DNA of 64,000 bases from NCBI GenBank assembly GCA_025363755.1, contig JANYLQ010000026.1, positions 1 to 64,000 of the forward strand, written 5' to 3'. A program made the position numbers and the translations under genes. Source of the stretch: Hyphomicrobiales bacterium (GTDB lineage: Bacteria > Pseudomonadota > Alphaproteobacteria > Rhizobiales > Aestuariivirgaceae). The notes beneath the pieces are model-generated. The model was not told the DNA's origin. It worked only from the letters and a program-made list of their open reading frames with translations, and did no database searches. Below, piece by piece: positions 27,589 through 36,387 of this stretch; within the stretch, counting starts at the first letter, position 1; each line of letters begins with the position of its first letter.

Positions 27589-28668
27589 ATGAGCGACACA
27601 GCTGCGCCAACTAAAACGATTTCTGATTTCGAAGCCAAACTGAACGAAGCCGACAAAAATGTCGCCAGCTTTGAGATGGATGATAAATCGCCTGTCGCGC
27701 GTATTCGCGCCTATCTCGGTGCCAACCCCACTGCCATTCCAGCTATAATATTGATCGTTAGTGTTCTCGCCTTTGGTGCTGTTGCACACAACTTCATGTC
27801 GGCAAGCACACTCTCAACTATTCTCAAACAAGTCACCGTAACGGGCATCGTTGCCATCGCTCAAACGATTATTATTCTAACCGCGGGTATCGATCTTTCA
27901 GTTGGGGCCATTCTGGTAATTTCAGCAATGGTGATGGGACGACTTGCGACCCTTTACGGATTACCCGAATTTGTTGCTATTCCTGTGGGCGTGGCCATTG
28001 GCACCTTGATGGGCACATTTAATGGCCTGCTTGTGACCAAGGCGCGAATCCCCCCCTTCATCGTCACCTTAGGCACGCTCTATATCTTTAACTCTTTGAA
28101 GCTTTGGTACACGGGTTCTGAATCAGTACGCAACGCCGACCTTGTTGAAAAAGCGCCAGGCCTTCTCTGGTTTGGTACACCACTCAATCTTGGTAGCTCA
28201 TCAATTATATACGGCACGTTTGCGATGCTCGTCATGGCAGCAATCGCTTGGTATATGTTGAACCGTACGGCCTGGGGCAGACATGTGCATGCAGTTGGTG
28301 ATGATCCGGATGCCGCGATGCTCTCTGGCATTCAAATCGATAAAACCTTGATCTCAGTATATGCACTTGCGGGCCTGATCTGCGGCTTTGGTGCATGGAT
28401 CGCTATCGGTCGCGTCCAATCCATTTCACCCATCGCATTTGAAACTGTGAACCTCGATTCAATCACCGCTGTGGTGATCGGTGGCACATCTTTGTTTGGT
28501 GGTCGCGCTTCGATTGCAGGCTCAGTTCTCGGTGCTATCATCGTGGGTGTATTTAATACGGGCCTCTCGCTGGCAGGCGTTGACAGTTATTGGCAACTCT
28601 TTGCTTCTGGTTGTTTAACAATTATCGCCGTTGCAATTGACCAATGGTTGAGGAGGGCTTCAAAGTGA
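27589..28668 (+). CDS. frcC: Sugar ABC transporter permease (FrcC-like)
   Basis: A 359-residue inner-membrane permease of the RbsC/FrcC family. About 45 cytosolic residues precede 8-10 transmembrane segments, beginning at AIILIVSVLAFGAVAHNFMS. ILTAGIDLSVGAILVISAMVMG is the family's signature helix, and GVAIGTLMGTFNGLLVTKARIPPFIVTLGTLYIF contains the EAA-like coupling loop region. I place the start at the ATG after GGGATGGGAG, not 29 codons upstream. The stop overlaps the frcA GTG start as GTGA. Confidence 0.92.
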   Translation: MSDTAAPTKTISDFEAKLNEADKNVASFEMDDKSPVARIRAYLGANPTAIPAIILIVSVLAFGAVAHNFMSASTLSTILKQVTVTGIVAIAQTIIILTAGIDLSVGAILVISAMVMGRLATLYGLPEFVAIPVGVAIGTLMGTFNGLLVTKARIPPFIVTLGTLYIFNSLKLWYTGSESVRNADLVEKAPGLLWFGTPLNLGSSSIIYGTFAMLVMAAIAWYMLNRTAWGRHVHAVGDDPDAAMLSGIQIDKTLISVYALAGLICGFGAWIAIGRVQSISPIAFETVNLDSITAVVIGGTSLFGGRASIAGSVLGAIIVGVFNTGLSLAGVDSYWQLFASGCLTIIAVAIDQWLRRASK

Positions 28669-29558
28669 GCGCTAAGAAAGTGATTGCTAAAAAACCCGTA
28701 AAGAAAGCGGCCGCAAAAAAATCAGTTCCTCGTGTTCAGGCCATGGCTATGCCTGCACCTGTTTCCAAAGTGAAAGTTGAAACCCGCACACCCATTCTCA
28801 CAACGCGCGGGCTGTTTAAACGTTACGGCACAGTGGTGGCTTTAAATGGTGCCGATTTTGATCTTTATCCAGGCGAAGTGTTGGGTGTGATCGGCGATAA
28901 CGGTGCCGGCAAATCCAGCCTGATCAAAGCCATCACGGGCGCTGTCACACCCGATCATGGCGAGATAATGCTTGAAGGCAAAGTCATTCATTTCAAAGGC
29001 CCGCAAGAAGCTAGCAAGGCAGGCATCGAAGCGGTGTATCAAAACCTTGCTTTGTCCCCGGCCCTTTCAATTGCTGACAATTTGTTTTTAGGTCGCGAGA
29101 TCAAGAAGCCGGGTTGGCTTGGTAAGTTTTTCCGGATGTCTGACCGTACTGCAATGCAAAAATTCGCACGCGATAAGCTCACTGAACTCGGCCTGATGAC
29201 GATTCAAAATATCAACCAGCCTGTTGAAACACTCTCCGGCGGCCAACGCCAAGGTGTGGCCGTGGCCCGTGCTTGCGCATTTGGTTCCAAAGTCGTGATC
29301 ATGGATGAGCCGACAGCAGCTCTTGGTGTAAAAGAATCGCGCCGTGTTTTGGAGCTTATTCGCGATGTGAAAAAGCGCGGACTGCCGATTGTGTTGATCT
29401 CACACAATATGCCTCACGTTTTTGAAGTTTGCGACCGCATTCACATTCACCGTTTGGGCAAGCGCCTTTGCGTGATTAATCCAAAAGAATATACAATGTC
29501 GGATGCCGTGGCCTTTATGACTGGTGCAAAAGAGCCGCCTGCAGAGTTGTTGGCCTAA
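28665..29558 (+). CDS. frcA: Sugar ABC transporter ATP-binding protein (FrcA-like) with Lys/Ala-rich N-terminal extension
   Basis: A 297-residue ATPase with one nucleotide-binding domain. Walker A is IGDNGAGKSSLIKA, the signature LSGGQRQGVAVARA, Walker B VVIMDEPTAALG, and the H-loop LISHNMPHV. About 40 residues precede the ABC domain; the first 19 hold eight lysines in AKKxxAKKPxKKAAAKK pattern, which FrcA relatives usually lack. The start is GTG, overlapping the frcC stop and preceded by GAGGAGGG. Energises uptake with FrcB and FrcC. Confidence 0.92.
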   Translation: MSAKKVIAKKPVKKAAAKKSVPRVQAMAMPAPVSKVKVETRTPILTTRGLFKRYGTVVALNGADFDLYPGEVLGVIGDNGAGKSSLIKAITGAVTPDHGEIMLEGKVIHFKGPQEASKAGIEAVYQNLALSPALSIADNLFLGREIKKPGWLGKFFRMSDRTAMQKFARDKLTELGLMTIQNINQPVETLSGGQRQGVAVARACAFGSKVVIMDEPTAALGVKESRRVLELIRDVKKRGLPIVLISHNMPHVFEVCDRIHIHRLGKRLCVINPKEYTMSDAVAFMTGAKEPPAELLA

Positions 29559-29562
29559 TCTT

Positions 29563-30177
29563 GTGATCGACGTTGCTGAACTCAGCAAAAGACTCCGCGC
29601 CCAAGCAGAGTCTGCGTCACGTTACATGGTGGCAATCGCCGCACCTCCGGGTTCTGGTAAAACAACAATCGTCGAACAGCTGCGTGCAGCTTTAGGTGCC
29701 GCTGGCGAAAGCGCTATTGTTGTGCCGATGGATGGTTTTCATTTCGATGATATCGTTCTGAATGCCAGAGGCCACCGCGCGCGAAAAGGCGCACCCTATA
29801 CGTTTGATGCTCTGGGTTTTGAGGTTTTATTGAGACGCATTAAAGCTCAAGAACCCGATATCGCCATCCCTGTGTTTGATCGCACTTTAGAGCTCTCTCG
29901 CGCAGCCGCTGATATCATTCCTGCAAACACAAAATTTATTTTGGTCGAAGGCAATTATCTACTTTTGAAAGATGAGCCATGGGCTAGAATGAAAGGCCTG
30001 TTTGATTTTTCAATCTACATGAGTGTGCCGGTTGATGAATTGGAGCGCCGCCTAACCAAGCGCATCTTGGAACATGGACACGATGCGGCTTACGCGAAGA
30101 TGTGGATCGCTTCGAATGATATGTTGAATATTAATTACGTCATTGAACACAGCGTGGCCGCTGACCTCACGATATAA
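29563..30177 (+). CDS. frcK: P-loop kinase-like protein (FrcK-like)
   Basis: A 204-residue P-loop kinase of the uridine kinase/pantothenate kinase-like group. Walker A is IAAPPGSGKTTIVEQL near residue 28; VVPMDGFHFDD is the second conserved motif, and RKGAPYTFDALGFEVLL follows. Position after frcBCA matches frcK of Sinorhizobium, thought to phosphorylate or otherwise handle the imported sugar. The start is a GTG 4 bases after the frcA stop; the longer ATG-started frame runs through the end of frcA. Its end overlaps the convergent HugZ-like gene by 11 bases. Confidence 0.85.
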   Translation: MIDVAELSKRLRAQAESASRYMVAIAAPPGSGKTTIVEQLRAALGAAGESAIVVPMDGFHFDDIVLNARGHRARKGAPYTFDALGFEVLLRRIKAQEPDIAIPVFDRTLELSRAAADIIPANTKFILVEGNYLLLKDEPWARMKGLFDFSIYMSVPVDELERRLTKRILEHGHDAAYAKMWIASNDMLNINYVIEHSVAADLTI

Positions 30178-30610
30178 GCCCAAAAATTTCCGACGCATCA
30201 AATGCTTGAATGCGGCCAAAACCACCTACCACAAAAACCTTCTCTGGCTGTAATGTCCAAAAGCTAAAATCACCAAAATCGATATAAGTTTCTGAGTATG
30301 GATGCTTGGCCAGATATTGCGCGCGCAAATGATCACCCGAAACTTGCTCCGCATGACCGGTGATCGTCGCTCGAAATCCAATCAGTGGATCACCTTCATT
30401 TGGCAATTCAGAAACTAACAAACTTACTCTGGGATCAGCAGCCAAACATTTTGTGTGACGCGCGAGTGTTGAAAACAAAAACAGCGGCATCCCGCTTAAG
30501 TCAGTCGCAACATTAACCAGCGCCCCAAAAGGCCCACCTGTTTCAAAATCAATAACCGACAATGTGCCCGTCTTGGCCCGCGCCAGAACCGCCTTAATCT
30601 CGTCTTTCAT
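30167..30610 (-). CDS. Pyridoxamine 5'-phosphate oxidase-fold protein, HugZ-like
   Basis: A 147-residue split-barrel protein like the N-terminal domain of HugZ heme-utilisation proteins. Typical are TGTLSVIDFETGGPFGALVNVATDLSGMPLFLFSTLARHTKCLAADPRVSLLV and the end DFGDFSFWTLQPEKVFVVGGFGRI. The C-terminal heme-iron domain (DUF2470) found in longer HugZ proteins is missing. FMN or heme binding is likely for the family but no ligand can be assigned. It converges on frcK with an 11-base overlap. Confidence 0.82.
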   Translation of the reverse strand: MKDEIKAVLARAKTGTLSVIDFETGGPFGALVNVATDLSGMPLFLFSTLARHTKCLAADPRVSLLVSELPNEGDPLIGFRATITGHAEQVSGDHLRAQYLAKHPYSETYIDFGDFSFWTLQPEKVFVVGGFGRIQAFDASEIFGLIS

Positions 30611-30672
30611 AGTTCTCGCCTTTTGCCTTATTTTGTTCTATTTTTCTTTGCCACAATTTGTTCTCTTTTAAC

Positions 30673-30695
30673 GCCTATCCGACCTCTAACGTAAC
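30673..30695 (+). promoter_or_regulatory. Candidate ECF-type promoter before chvI
   Basis: TAAC, 17 bases, CGTAAC, about 17 bases before the chvI ATG. The same AAC-N17-CGTAAC spacing occurs before regA and before the FAD oxidoreductase gene. AAC in the -35 and CGT in the -10 are features of ECF sigma promoters. Assignment to a sigma factor is inference. Confidence 0.35.
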
Positions 30696-30712
30696 AATAA
30701 GGATAAAAGCAT

Positions 30713-31411
30713 ATGCCCATCGTGGCCTTGGTTGATGATGATCGCAATATCTTAACGTCAGTAGGCATGGTTCTGGAAGCGGAAGGTTACACCGTCCAGA
30801 AATATAATGACGGTGCGGCTGCATTGCAGGGCATTCAAGACAATCCACCTGATATGGCCATCTTCGATATCAAGATGCCGCGCATGGACGGCATGGAGCT
30901 TTTGCGCCGCATTCGCCAGAAGACCGATTTGCCCGTGATCTTCTTGACCTCGAAAGATGACGAAATTGACGAACTCTTTGGCCTAAAAATGGGTGCTGAT
31001 GATTTTGTGAAAAAACCATTCTCGCAACGCCTCCTGGTTGAACGCGTGAAAGCCGTGATGCGCCGGGCCGTTCCGCGCGATGGTACACCTGTTGTAACCG
31101 ATGCTACAAAGATTATTGAGCGCGGCAAGCTTTCGATGGATTCAGATCGGCATGCTTGTAACTGGTCCGGCAAACCCGTGACACTGACAGTTACCGAATT
31201 TCTGATTCTTCAAGCGCTCGCCCTGCGCCCCGGCATTGTCAAAAGTCGCGATGCTTTGATGGACGCCGCCTATGATGATCAGGTCTATGTTGATGATCGC
31301 ACCATTGACAGCCATATCAAGCGGCTTCGCAAGAAGTTTACACAAGTCGATGAAGCTTTTGACGGCATTGAAACACTGTATGGTGTGGGGTATCGGTTTA
31401 AGGAGCAGTGA
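30713..31411 (+). CDS. chvI: Two-component response regulator ChvI
   Basis: A 232-residue OmpR-type response regulator. The receiver domain (1-120) has the acidic pocket LVDDD and phospho-acceptor Asp52 in [16 protein letters not shown]; Lys in FVKKPFSQ completes the site. The winged-helix domain (about 135-232) ends [16 protein letters not shown]...[10 protein letters not shown]. The match to rhizobial ChvI is close throughout. Together with ChvG it controls envelope, acid and exopolysaccharide responses. It leads chvG by 14 bases. Confidence 0.96.
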   Translation: MPIVALVDDDRNILTSVGMVLEAEGYTVQKYNDGAAALQGIQDNPPDMAIFDIKMPRMDGMELLRRIRQKTDLPVIFLTSKDDEIDELFGLKMGADDFVKKPFSQRLLVERVKAVMRRAVPRDGTPVVTDATKIIERGKLSMDSDRHACNWSGKPVTLTVTEFLILQALALRPGIVKSRDALMDAAYDDQVYVDDRTIDSHIKRLRKKFTQVDEAFDGIETLYGVGYRFKEQ

Positions 31412-31425
31412 ACTATCCTTAACCC

Positions 31426-33219
31426 ATGGATCAATATGATCGCCACGAGGCTGAAGATTTTGCGGATGTTGATGATGGTCATCAACAGCCTCTAAAGCCG
31501 CGCGGACTTTTCAATCGCATCTCGCCGGGCAGTCTGACTGCACGCATTGCATTGATCAATATTCTAGGCCTCGTGATTCTGGCTCTCGGCATTCTTTATT
31601 TTAATCAATACCGACAAAGCCTGATCAACGCGCGTGTTCAAAGCTTGATGGTGCAAGGCCAGATTATCGGTGCCGCAATTGCAGGCTCGGCAACAGCTGA
31701 TACGAGTTCAATTGTAATCAATCCAGACCAGTTGGATGATAAGACACAAGGCGACCAGACATTCCAAGATCAAACCAATCTCGATTTTCCAATCTCACCT
31801 GAAACCGCAGGCCCGGTGCTGCGAAGATTGCTGGCAAATACCACTATCCGCGCCCAGATTATCGACAGCGGCGGAAATCTGCTGGTTGATTCAATGTCGC
31901 TCTATGGCGGTAATGAAATCGTCGAAAATAATATTAATCAGCCAGAACCAACCAAACTGCAAACTGTTTGGAAATTTATAGCAAAGCCAATCGACAGATT
32001 ATTCGCCTATGACTATCCAATCCATTTGGATTACGGAATGGACAATAACCAAGCTATTCCTGAAGTGGCCGCTGCCCTAAACGGGGCCACGGTGAGTGTC
32101 GTCAGGCTCAATGTGAATCACGAAATTATCGTTTTGGTCTCTGTTCCGGTACAGCGTTTTCGCCAAGTGTTGGGTGCGCTCGTGCTGTCTACCAAGGGTG
32201 GTGAAATTGATGCAGTAATCAGTGCCGAGCGTCGCGTGGTTCTCCTCACCTTTGGCTTTGCAGCTTTGGTGGCATTGATGTTATCGGCTTTGCTGGCTGG
32301 CACAATTGCCCAACCCATTCGCAGACTTTCGGCGGCCGCCGTGCGGGTGCGGCGAGGCATAAACAAGCGCGTCGAGATTCCAGACTTTACATCACGTAAA
32401 GATGAGATTGGGCAGCTCTCCGGTTCACTGCGTGATATGACCAGTGCACTTTATCAACGCATTGAGGCAATTGAGGCCTTTGCCGCTGATGTAAGTCACG
32501 AGTTGAAAAATCCTCTTACATCACTGCGTAGTGCGGTTGAAACTTTGTCATTTGTAAAAACCGATGAACAACGTAACCGCCTGATTGAAATCGTTGTGCA
32601 TGATGTAAAACGCATGGACCGCCTGATCACCGATATTTCCGATGCCTCACGCCTTGATGCGGAGTTGGCGCGCGCTGAAATCCACCCTGTCGATCTGGCA
32701 AAGCTTTTGGGTTCCATAGTGGGGCTGGCCAATGAAACAGCTAAGGCAAACCAAGCTGAAATCCTGCTCGTCGTGCAGCCTGTGACAGATAAACATAACG
32801 CCGAAACCAAATATCAAGTGTTGGGCAACGACTCTAGGCTCGGCCAAGTATTTCGAAATTTGATTGATAATGCGAGGTCCTTCACGGCTGATGGAACAAA
32901 GATCACAGCGCGTTTGCGGCGTATTGGTGAGAATGTTGAGATTCGCGTGGAAGATTCTGGCCCCGGCATTCAGCCTGAGAATTTGGAACGCGTCTTCGAA
33001 CGATTCTATACTGACAGGCCTCAGCAAAGTTTCGGAAGAAATTCGGGGTTAGGATTGGCCATTTCGCGCCAAGTGGTGGAAGCCCACAAGGGTAGGATTT
33101 ATGCTGAAAACCGCCTAGGCAAAGCTGATGAGAATGGCCAAAAGCCAATCTTGGGCGCAAGATTTGTGGTGCGCATACCGGCCATGCCAGAAGGCTGGAC
33201 ACCAGCTGATCACCAATGA
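31426..33219 (+). CDS. chvG: Sensor histidine kinase ChvG
   Basis: A 597-residue membrane kinase. A cytosolic N-terminus is followed by a transmembrane helix near residue 40, a periplasmic sensor of about 220 residues, a second helix near 270-290 (LLTFGFAALVALMLSALLAG), and a HAMP domain. The H-box is AFAADVSHELKNPLTSLRSA; the ATPase boxes are FRNLIDNARSF, VEDSGPGIQPEN, and SGLGLAISRQVVEAHKG. In rhizobia the periplasmic inhibitor ExoR acts on ChvG; none is seen here. The stop overlaps hprK as ATGA. Confidence 0.95.
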   Translation: MDQYDRHEAEDFADVDDGHQQPLKPRGLFNRISPGSLTARIALINILGLVILALGILYFNQYRQSLINARVQSLMVQGQIIGAAIAGSATADTSSIVINPDQLDDKTQGDQTFQDQTNLDFPISPETAGPVLRRLLANTTIRAQIIDSGGNLLVDSMSLYGGNEIVENNINQPEPTKLQTVWKFIAKPIDRLFAYDYPIHLDYGMDNNQAIPEVAAALNGATVSVVRLNVNHEIIVLVSVPVQRFRQVLGALVLSTKGGEIDAVISAERRVVLLTFGFAALVALMLSALLAGTIAQPIRRLSAAAVRVRRGINKRVEIPDFTSRKDEIGQLSGSLRDMTSALYQRIEAIEAFAADVSHELKNPLTSLRSAVETLSFVKTDEQRNRLIEIVVHDVKRMDRLITDISDASRLDAELARAEIHPVDLAKLLGSIVGLANETAKANQAEILLVVQPVTDKHNAETKYQVLGNDSRLGQVFRNLIDNARSFTADGTKITARLRRIGENVEIRVEDSGPGIQPENLERVFERFYTDRPQQSFGRNSGLGLAISRQVVEAHKGRIYAENRLGKADENGQKPILGARFVVRIPAMPEGWTPADHQ

Positions 33220-33677
33220 CAAGTTTAACTGTTCATGCAAGCTGCGTGGCCTTTGGTAATAAAGCCGTTCTGATCAGGGGAAAGCCTGGCAGTGGAAAAT
33301 CAGATTTGGTTTTGCAACTGATTGATGCCCAAGGTTACGGCCTGGGAGCAAAACTTTTGCGGGCCAAATTGGTGGCTGATGATCAAGTCGTTTTGCTGCG
33401 AGAAAAGGACCTTGTTTTCGCAAGCCCTCCTCAAATTTTGAGCGGGAAATTAGAAATCAGAGGTCGGGGGATCATAATGACCTCCCACCGAAAAAAATCT
33501 AAATTATGCCTTGTGATAGACCTGAAAGCACACGTCGAAATCACCCGCATGCCGGAGCCGAGTGATATGGTCACAGACATCCTTGGACTGCCATTTCCAC
33601 TCTATTGTGTCGATCCGACTGCCCCATCAGCTGCGGCGCGAATTCGCAGCTTCCTGAGCAAAATGCATTTCACTTAG
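33216..33677 (+). CDS. hprK: HPr kinase/phosphorylase, short alphaproteobacterial form
   Basis: A 153-residue protein equal to the catalytic C-terminal domain of HPr kinase. The P-loop is IRGKPGSGKSDLVLQL at residues 20-35; VADDQVVLLRE and KLEIRGRGII match the ADDx and (E)xRGxG signature regions. The N-terminal domain of Firmicutes HprK is missing, as is normal for alphaproteobacteria. It phosphorylates HPr on the regulatory serine. Coupled to chvG by ATGA and upstream of EIIA and HPr genes. Confidence 0.94.
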   Translation: MTSLTVHASCVAFGNKAVLIRGKPGSGKSDLVLQLIDAQGYGLGAKLLRAKLVADDQVVLLREKDLVFASPPQILSGKLEIRGRGIIMTSHRKKSKLCLVIDLKAHVEITRMPEPSDMVTDILGLPFPLYCVDPTAPSAAARIRSFLSKMHFT

Positions 33678-33754
33678 GGCCAAAAAGCGCTAGACAGTGC
33701 AATCTTATCTTACGGGGCGCGTGTTATTTTCATGAAATTCGGATCGTTCTTTTA

Positions 33755-34156
33755 ATGATCGGCTTAGTTCTTGTAACCCATGGGCGTTTGGCGGCTGAGT
33801 TTATCAGCGCGCTGGAGCATGTCGTGGGTAAGCAGCCATACATGGAAGCCATATGCATTGGCCCCGACGATAAAATGGATGAACGTCGTAATGATATTGC
33901 AGCGTCCATTGCCAAGGTTGATCAGGGGCTGGGCGTTATCGTGCTGACTGACATGTTTGGTGGGACACCATCAAACCTTGCGATCTCGCTTTTGGAAGAA
34001 GGTCGTGTTGAAGTGGTTGCCGGTTTAAACTTACCCATGCTAGTGAAACTGGCGCGTGTGCGCAAAGACTGCCCGCTTGCCAAGGCAGCCTTTGCGGCCC
34101 AGGATGCAGGTCGTAAATATATTAACATCGCCAGCCAAGTGTTGCAGGGGGATTGA
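33755..34156 (+). CDS. PTS mannose-type EIIA protein
   Basis: A 133-residue cytosolic EIIA of the mannose class. It begins MIGLVLVTHGRLAAEFISALEHVVG with phospho-acceptor His9 in VTHG, and VLTDMFGGTPSNLAI is the second conserved segment. No EIIB, EIIC or EIID is present, so it is regulatory, accepting phosphate from HPr. The open frame runs 50 codons back into hprK; the ATG chosen fits the family start. It is followed directly by ptsH. Confidence 0.95.
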   Translation: MIGLVLVTHGRLAAEFISALEHVVGKQPYMEAICIGPDDKMDERRNDIAASIAKVDQGLGVIVLTDMFGGTPSNLAISLLEEGRVEVVAGLNLPMLVKLARVRKDCPLAKAAFAAQDAGRKYINIASQVLQGD

Positions 34157-34429
34157 TTGGCGACAATTTCCAAAGAATTGGCGATCATCAATCAACGCGG
34201 CCTCCATGCCAGAGCATCCGCAAAATTTGTCAAATGCGCAGAAGGATTTGACGCAAATATTACAGTCAGTAAGGACGGGCAAACTGTACCTGCAACTTCG
34301 ATCATGGGATTGATGATGTTAGCCGCCAGCATTGGCACGAGTGTGACAGTTGAAGCTTCAGGCCCGCAAGCTGAGCAGGCAATGACAGCACTGGAAGCTT
34401 TAGTAGCCGATAAATTCCAAGAGGATTAA
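34157..34429 (+). CDS. ptsH: Phosphocarrier protein HPr (TTG start)
   Basis: A 90-residue HPr. His17 in GLHARASAKFVK is the PEP-dependent site and Ser48 in SIMGLMMLAAS is the HprK target. The start is a TTG placed immediately after the EIIA stop, with GGGGGA just upstream; no ATG fits. Enzyme I is not encoded nearby, so phosphate must come from an EI/EI-Ntr elsewhere. With HprK and EIIA it forms the regulatory PTS of alphaproteobacteria. Confidence 0.96.
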   Translation: MATISKELAIINQRGLHARASAKFVKCAEGFDANITVSKDGQTVPATSIMGLMMLAASIGTSVTVEASGPQAEQAMTALEALVADKFQED

Positions 34430-34430
34430 T

Positions 34431-34886
34431 TTGGATATTCCAGTCTCAGCGCTGAAGCCCGATGGCCGCCAGTCTGAAACGGCAGCGGCGATCCAGCGCG
34501 GTGTGGGTCGCCTTTTGCGGGCACATGATTACGCTATGCTGACAGAGTTTACACTGGCATCAGGACGGCGCGCTGATGTGATTGCCTTATCGCCCAAAGG
34601 CATGCTGTGGATTATCGAAATAAAATCATCACCGCTCGATTTCAAAGTCGATCTGAAGTGGCCGGAGTACCGCGACTATTGCGATCATTTTTCTTTCGCA
34701 ATTCCGCAATCAATGGATGCTGATTTAATCCCCGTAGAAGCAGGCTTGATTATCGCTGATCAGTGGGGTGCCGAAATTATCAGAGCTGCCTCTGAACATC
34801 CGCTCCATACCTCTCGTAAACGCGCCGTGCATATGGCTTTTGCGCGCGTCGCAGCACAGCGGCTTCACGGTTTGTGGGATCCTTAG
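34431..34886 (+). CDS. mmcB: MmcB-family DNA repair protein (TTG start)
   Basis: A 151-residue protein of the MmcB family (DUF1052-type), with a restriction-endonuclease-like fold. Seen are ETAAAIQRGVGRLLRAHDYAMLTEFTLASGRRADVIALSPKG and LWIIEIKSSPLDFKVDLKWPEYRDYCDHFSFA, containing the D-x(n)-ExK nuclease-type motif. In Caulobacter MmcB is a cell-cycle and damage-linked repair protein. The start is a TTG one base after the HPr stop, with GAGGA upstream. It meets the MarR gene tail to tail with a 4-base overlap. Confidence 0.9.
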   Translation: MDIPVSALKPDGRQSETAAAIQRGVGRLLRAHDYAMLTEFTLASGRRADVIALSPKGMLWIIEIKSSPLDFKVDLKWPEYRDYCDHFSFAIPQSMDADLIPVEAGLIIADQWGAEIIRAASEHPLHTSRKRAVHMAFARVAAQRLHGLWDP

Positions 34887-35461
34887 TTTTTGGTTTTGTG
34901 GTGCACGCATAGTTTTTGGCTGTCATCTTCGCTGACATTCACATTCAACACTTTGCACCAGACTTCGCCCTTATCCTTTGCAGCATGAACACATCCCGCG
35001 CAATTGCCAAAGCTTGGCTCGACTTGCCTGCCGACTTCGATCTGAAGCAACTCGTTCAAGCCCTTTGAGAAGCGCTTGGATGTTTTATCGCCTAATTTTG
35101 CAATGGCCTTGTCCAAGCTCAACAGTGGATCAAGGCCGAGCATTTTCCGGCCTGCTTCCGTGAGTATCAGCACAATCGACCGACCGTCATTGTCGCGTAA
35201 TGTCTTAGCGATTGCGCCTTTCTTAATGAGAGACAAAACCGTTTGCGACGTTGTACCCTTGGTTGCGCCTAAATACTTCGTCAAAGCGCCCGGCGAATTT
35301 GAAAAACCATTAGCTCTGGCAAAATAACGCAGCGCTTCCCATTGCGCTGCGTTCAAACCTTCTGTGTGACTGGCAGAGCGCATGAGCCGCGCCAGACGTT
35401 CCAGCTGGGCGAGGGTTTGCCCAACTGCAACATCATCTGCGCGTTCAGATTTTTTGCTCAA
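34883..35461 (-). CDS. MarR-type regulator with C-terminal cysteine cluster
   Basis: A 192-residue MarR-like winged-helix protein (helices and wing at about residues 35-125: [56 protein letters not shown]). An added tail carries Cys154, Cys157, Cys169 and Cys185 followed by two His (C-x2-C-x11-C-x15-C-x-H-H), which looks like a metal or iron-sulfur site. The start is a TTG overlapping the msrA stop as TTGA; the longer frame invades msrA. Coupling to msrA suggests redox or metal sensing, which is inference. Confidence 0.83.
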   Translation of the reverse strand: MSKKSERADDVAVGQTLAQLERLARLMRSASHTEGLNAAQWEALRYFARANGFSNSPGALTKYLGATKGTTSQTVLSLIKKGAIAKTLRDNDGRSIVLILTEAGRKMLGLDPLLSLDKAIAKLGDKTSKRFSKGLNELLQIEVGRQVEPSFGNCAGCVHAAKDKGEVWCKVLNVNVSEDDSQKLCVHHKTKN

Positions 35462-36111
35462 GCGGCAACACCAATCCCAATCGGGCATGAAACCCCGGTG
35501 CCACCCAATCCGCAATAGCCATTGGGGTTCTTGGCTAGATATTGCTGATGATAGGCCTCAGCAAAATAAAATGGCCCAGCAGCCTTAAGTTCTGTGGTGA
35601 TCTTTCCCATACCTGCTTTGGTCAGAGCGGCTTGATAAGCTGATGTGGCCATGCGGACAGTTTCTTCCTGAGCAGGGTCAGTCCAATAAATGGCCGAGCG
35701 ATATTGCGTTCCCACATCATTGCCTTGGGCGTTGAGTTGCGTGGGGTTATGGGATTCGTAGAAAACCTTCAACAAATCTTCAAGACTGACCTGCTTGGGA
35801 TCAAAAACCACTAAAACCGATTCGGCATGGCCAGTCATCCCAGAACACACTTCCTCGTAAGTGGGATTGGGCGAAAAACCACCGGCATTGCCGACGGCTG
35901 TGACCCAAACACCAGGCACTTCCCAGAATTTGCGTTCGGCACCCCAGTAACAACCAAGGGCAAAAATAATCTGCTCGCTGCCTTCAGGATATGGCCCCTT
36001 TAAAGCGTGGCCATTCACAAAATGGTTTTGAGCGGTTGCAATTGCAGCAGAACGCCCTGGCAGGGCATCTGCGGCAGAAACGGCTTCAGGTTTACGACGG
36101 GAAAACAGCAT
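35458..36111 (-). CDS. msrA: Peptide methionine-S-sulfoxide reductase MsrA
   Basis: A 217-residue reductase of methionine-S-sulfoxide. The active-site motif reads GCYWGAE (Cys54) rather than the usual GCFWG, a conservative change. [23 protein letters not shown] and [22 protein letters not shown] are family signatures, and resolving cysteines lie in the tail ([13 protein letters not shown]). About 40 N-terminal residues precede the core, with no export signal evident. It is upstream of, and overlaps, the cysteine-tailed MarR gene. Confidence 0.94.
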   Translation of the reverse strand: MLFSRRKPEAVSAADALPGRSAAIATAQNHFVNGHALKGPYPEGSEQIIFALGCYWGAERKFWEVPGVWVTAVGNAGGFSPNPTYEEVCSGMTGHAESVLVVFDPKQVSLEDLLKVFYESHNPTQLNAQGNDVGTQYRSAIYWTDPAQEETVRMATSAYQAALTKAGMGKITTELKAAGPFYFAEAYHQQYLAKNPNGYCGLGGTGVSCPIGIGVAA

Positions 36112-36271
36112 GGGGTATCTCCTCTAACTTCATTTTACTCTGCTGAGATAGGAATTCGAGTGGTATTTTTGAAGTCACAAGTGCTTGAACATACGGTCAC
36201 AATAGGCTACTCCCCCGTGACCAAACACGAGGTGGCCGTTACCAGTTCCAAGCCAGCCGTGACTTTATTGC

Positions 36272-36362
36272 GGAAGGATGGCCGAGTGGTTTAAGGCACA
36301 CGCCTGGAACGCGTGCGTAGGTTAATAGCCTACCGAGGGTTCGAATCCCTCTTCTTCCGCCA
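36272..36362 (+). tRNA. tRNA-Ser (anticodon GGA)
   Basis: A class II tRNA of 91 bases including an encoded CCA. The acceptor GGAAGGA pairs with TTCTTCC before discriminator G; the D arm is GGCCGAGTGGTTTAAGGC; the anticodon stem CACGC/GCGTG encloses CTGGAAC with GGA; a long variable arm (GTAGGTTAATAGCCTAC) follows, then GGTTCGAATCC. It reads UCC and UCU codons. Confidence 0.97.
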
Positions 36363-36387
36363 TTTCTTTAGATCAAAGGATTTGGCC

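Noticed and set aside
33605-33754. Longer start for the EIIA gene
   Set aside because: The extra 50 codons lie in the hprK end and its spacer; the ATG at 33755 gives the exact family N-terminus with His9.
36112-36271. Possible integration site at tRNA-Ser
   Set aside because: No integrase and no duplicate of the tRNA 3' end was noticed downstream, although accessory-looking genes follow.
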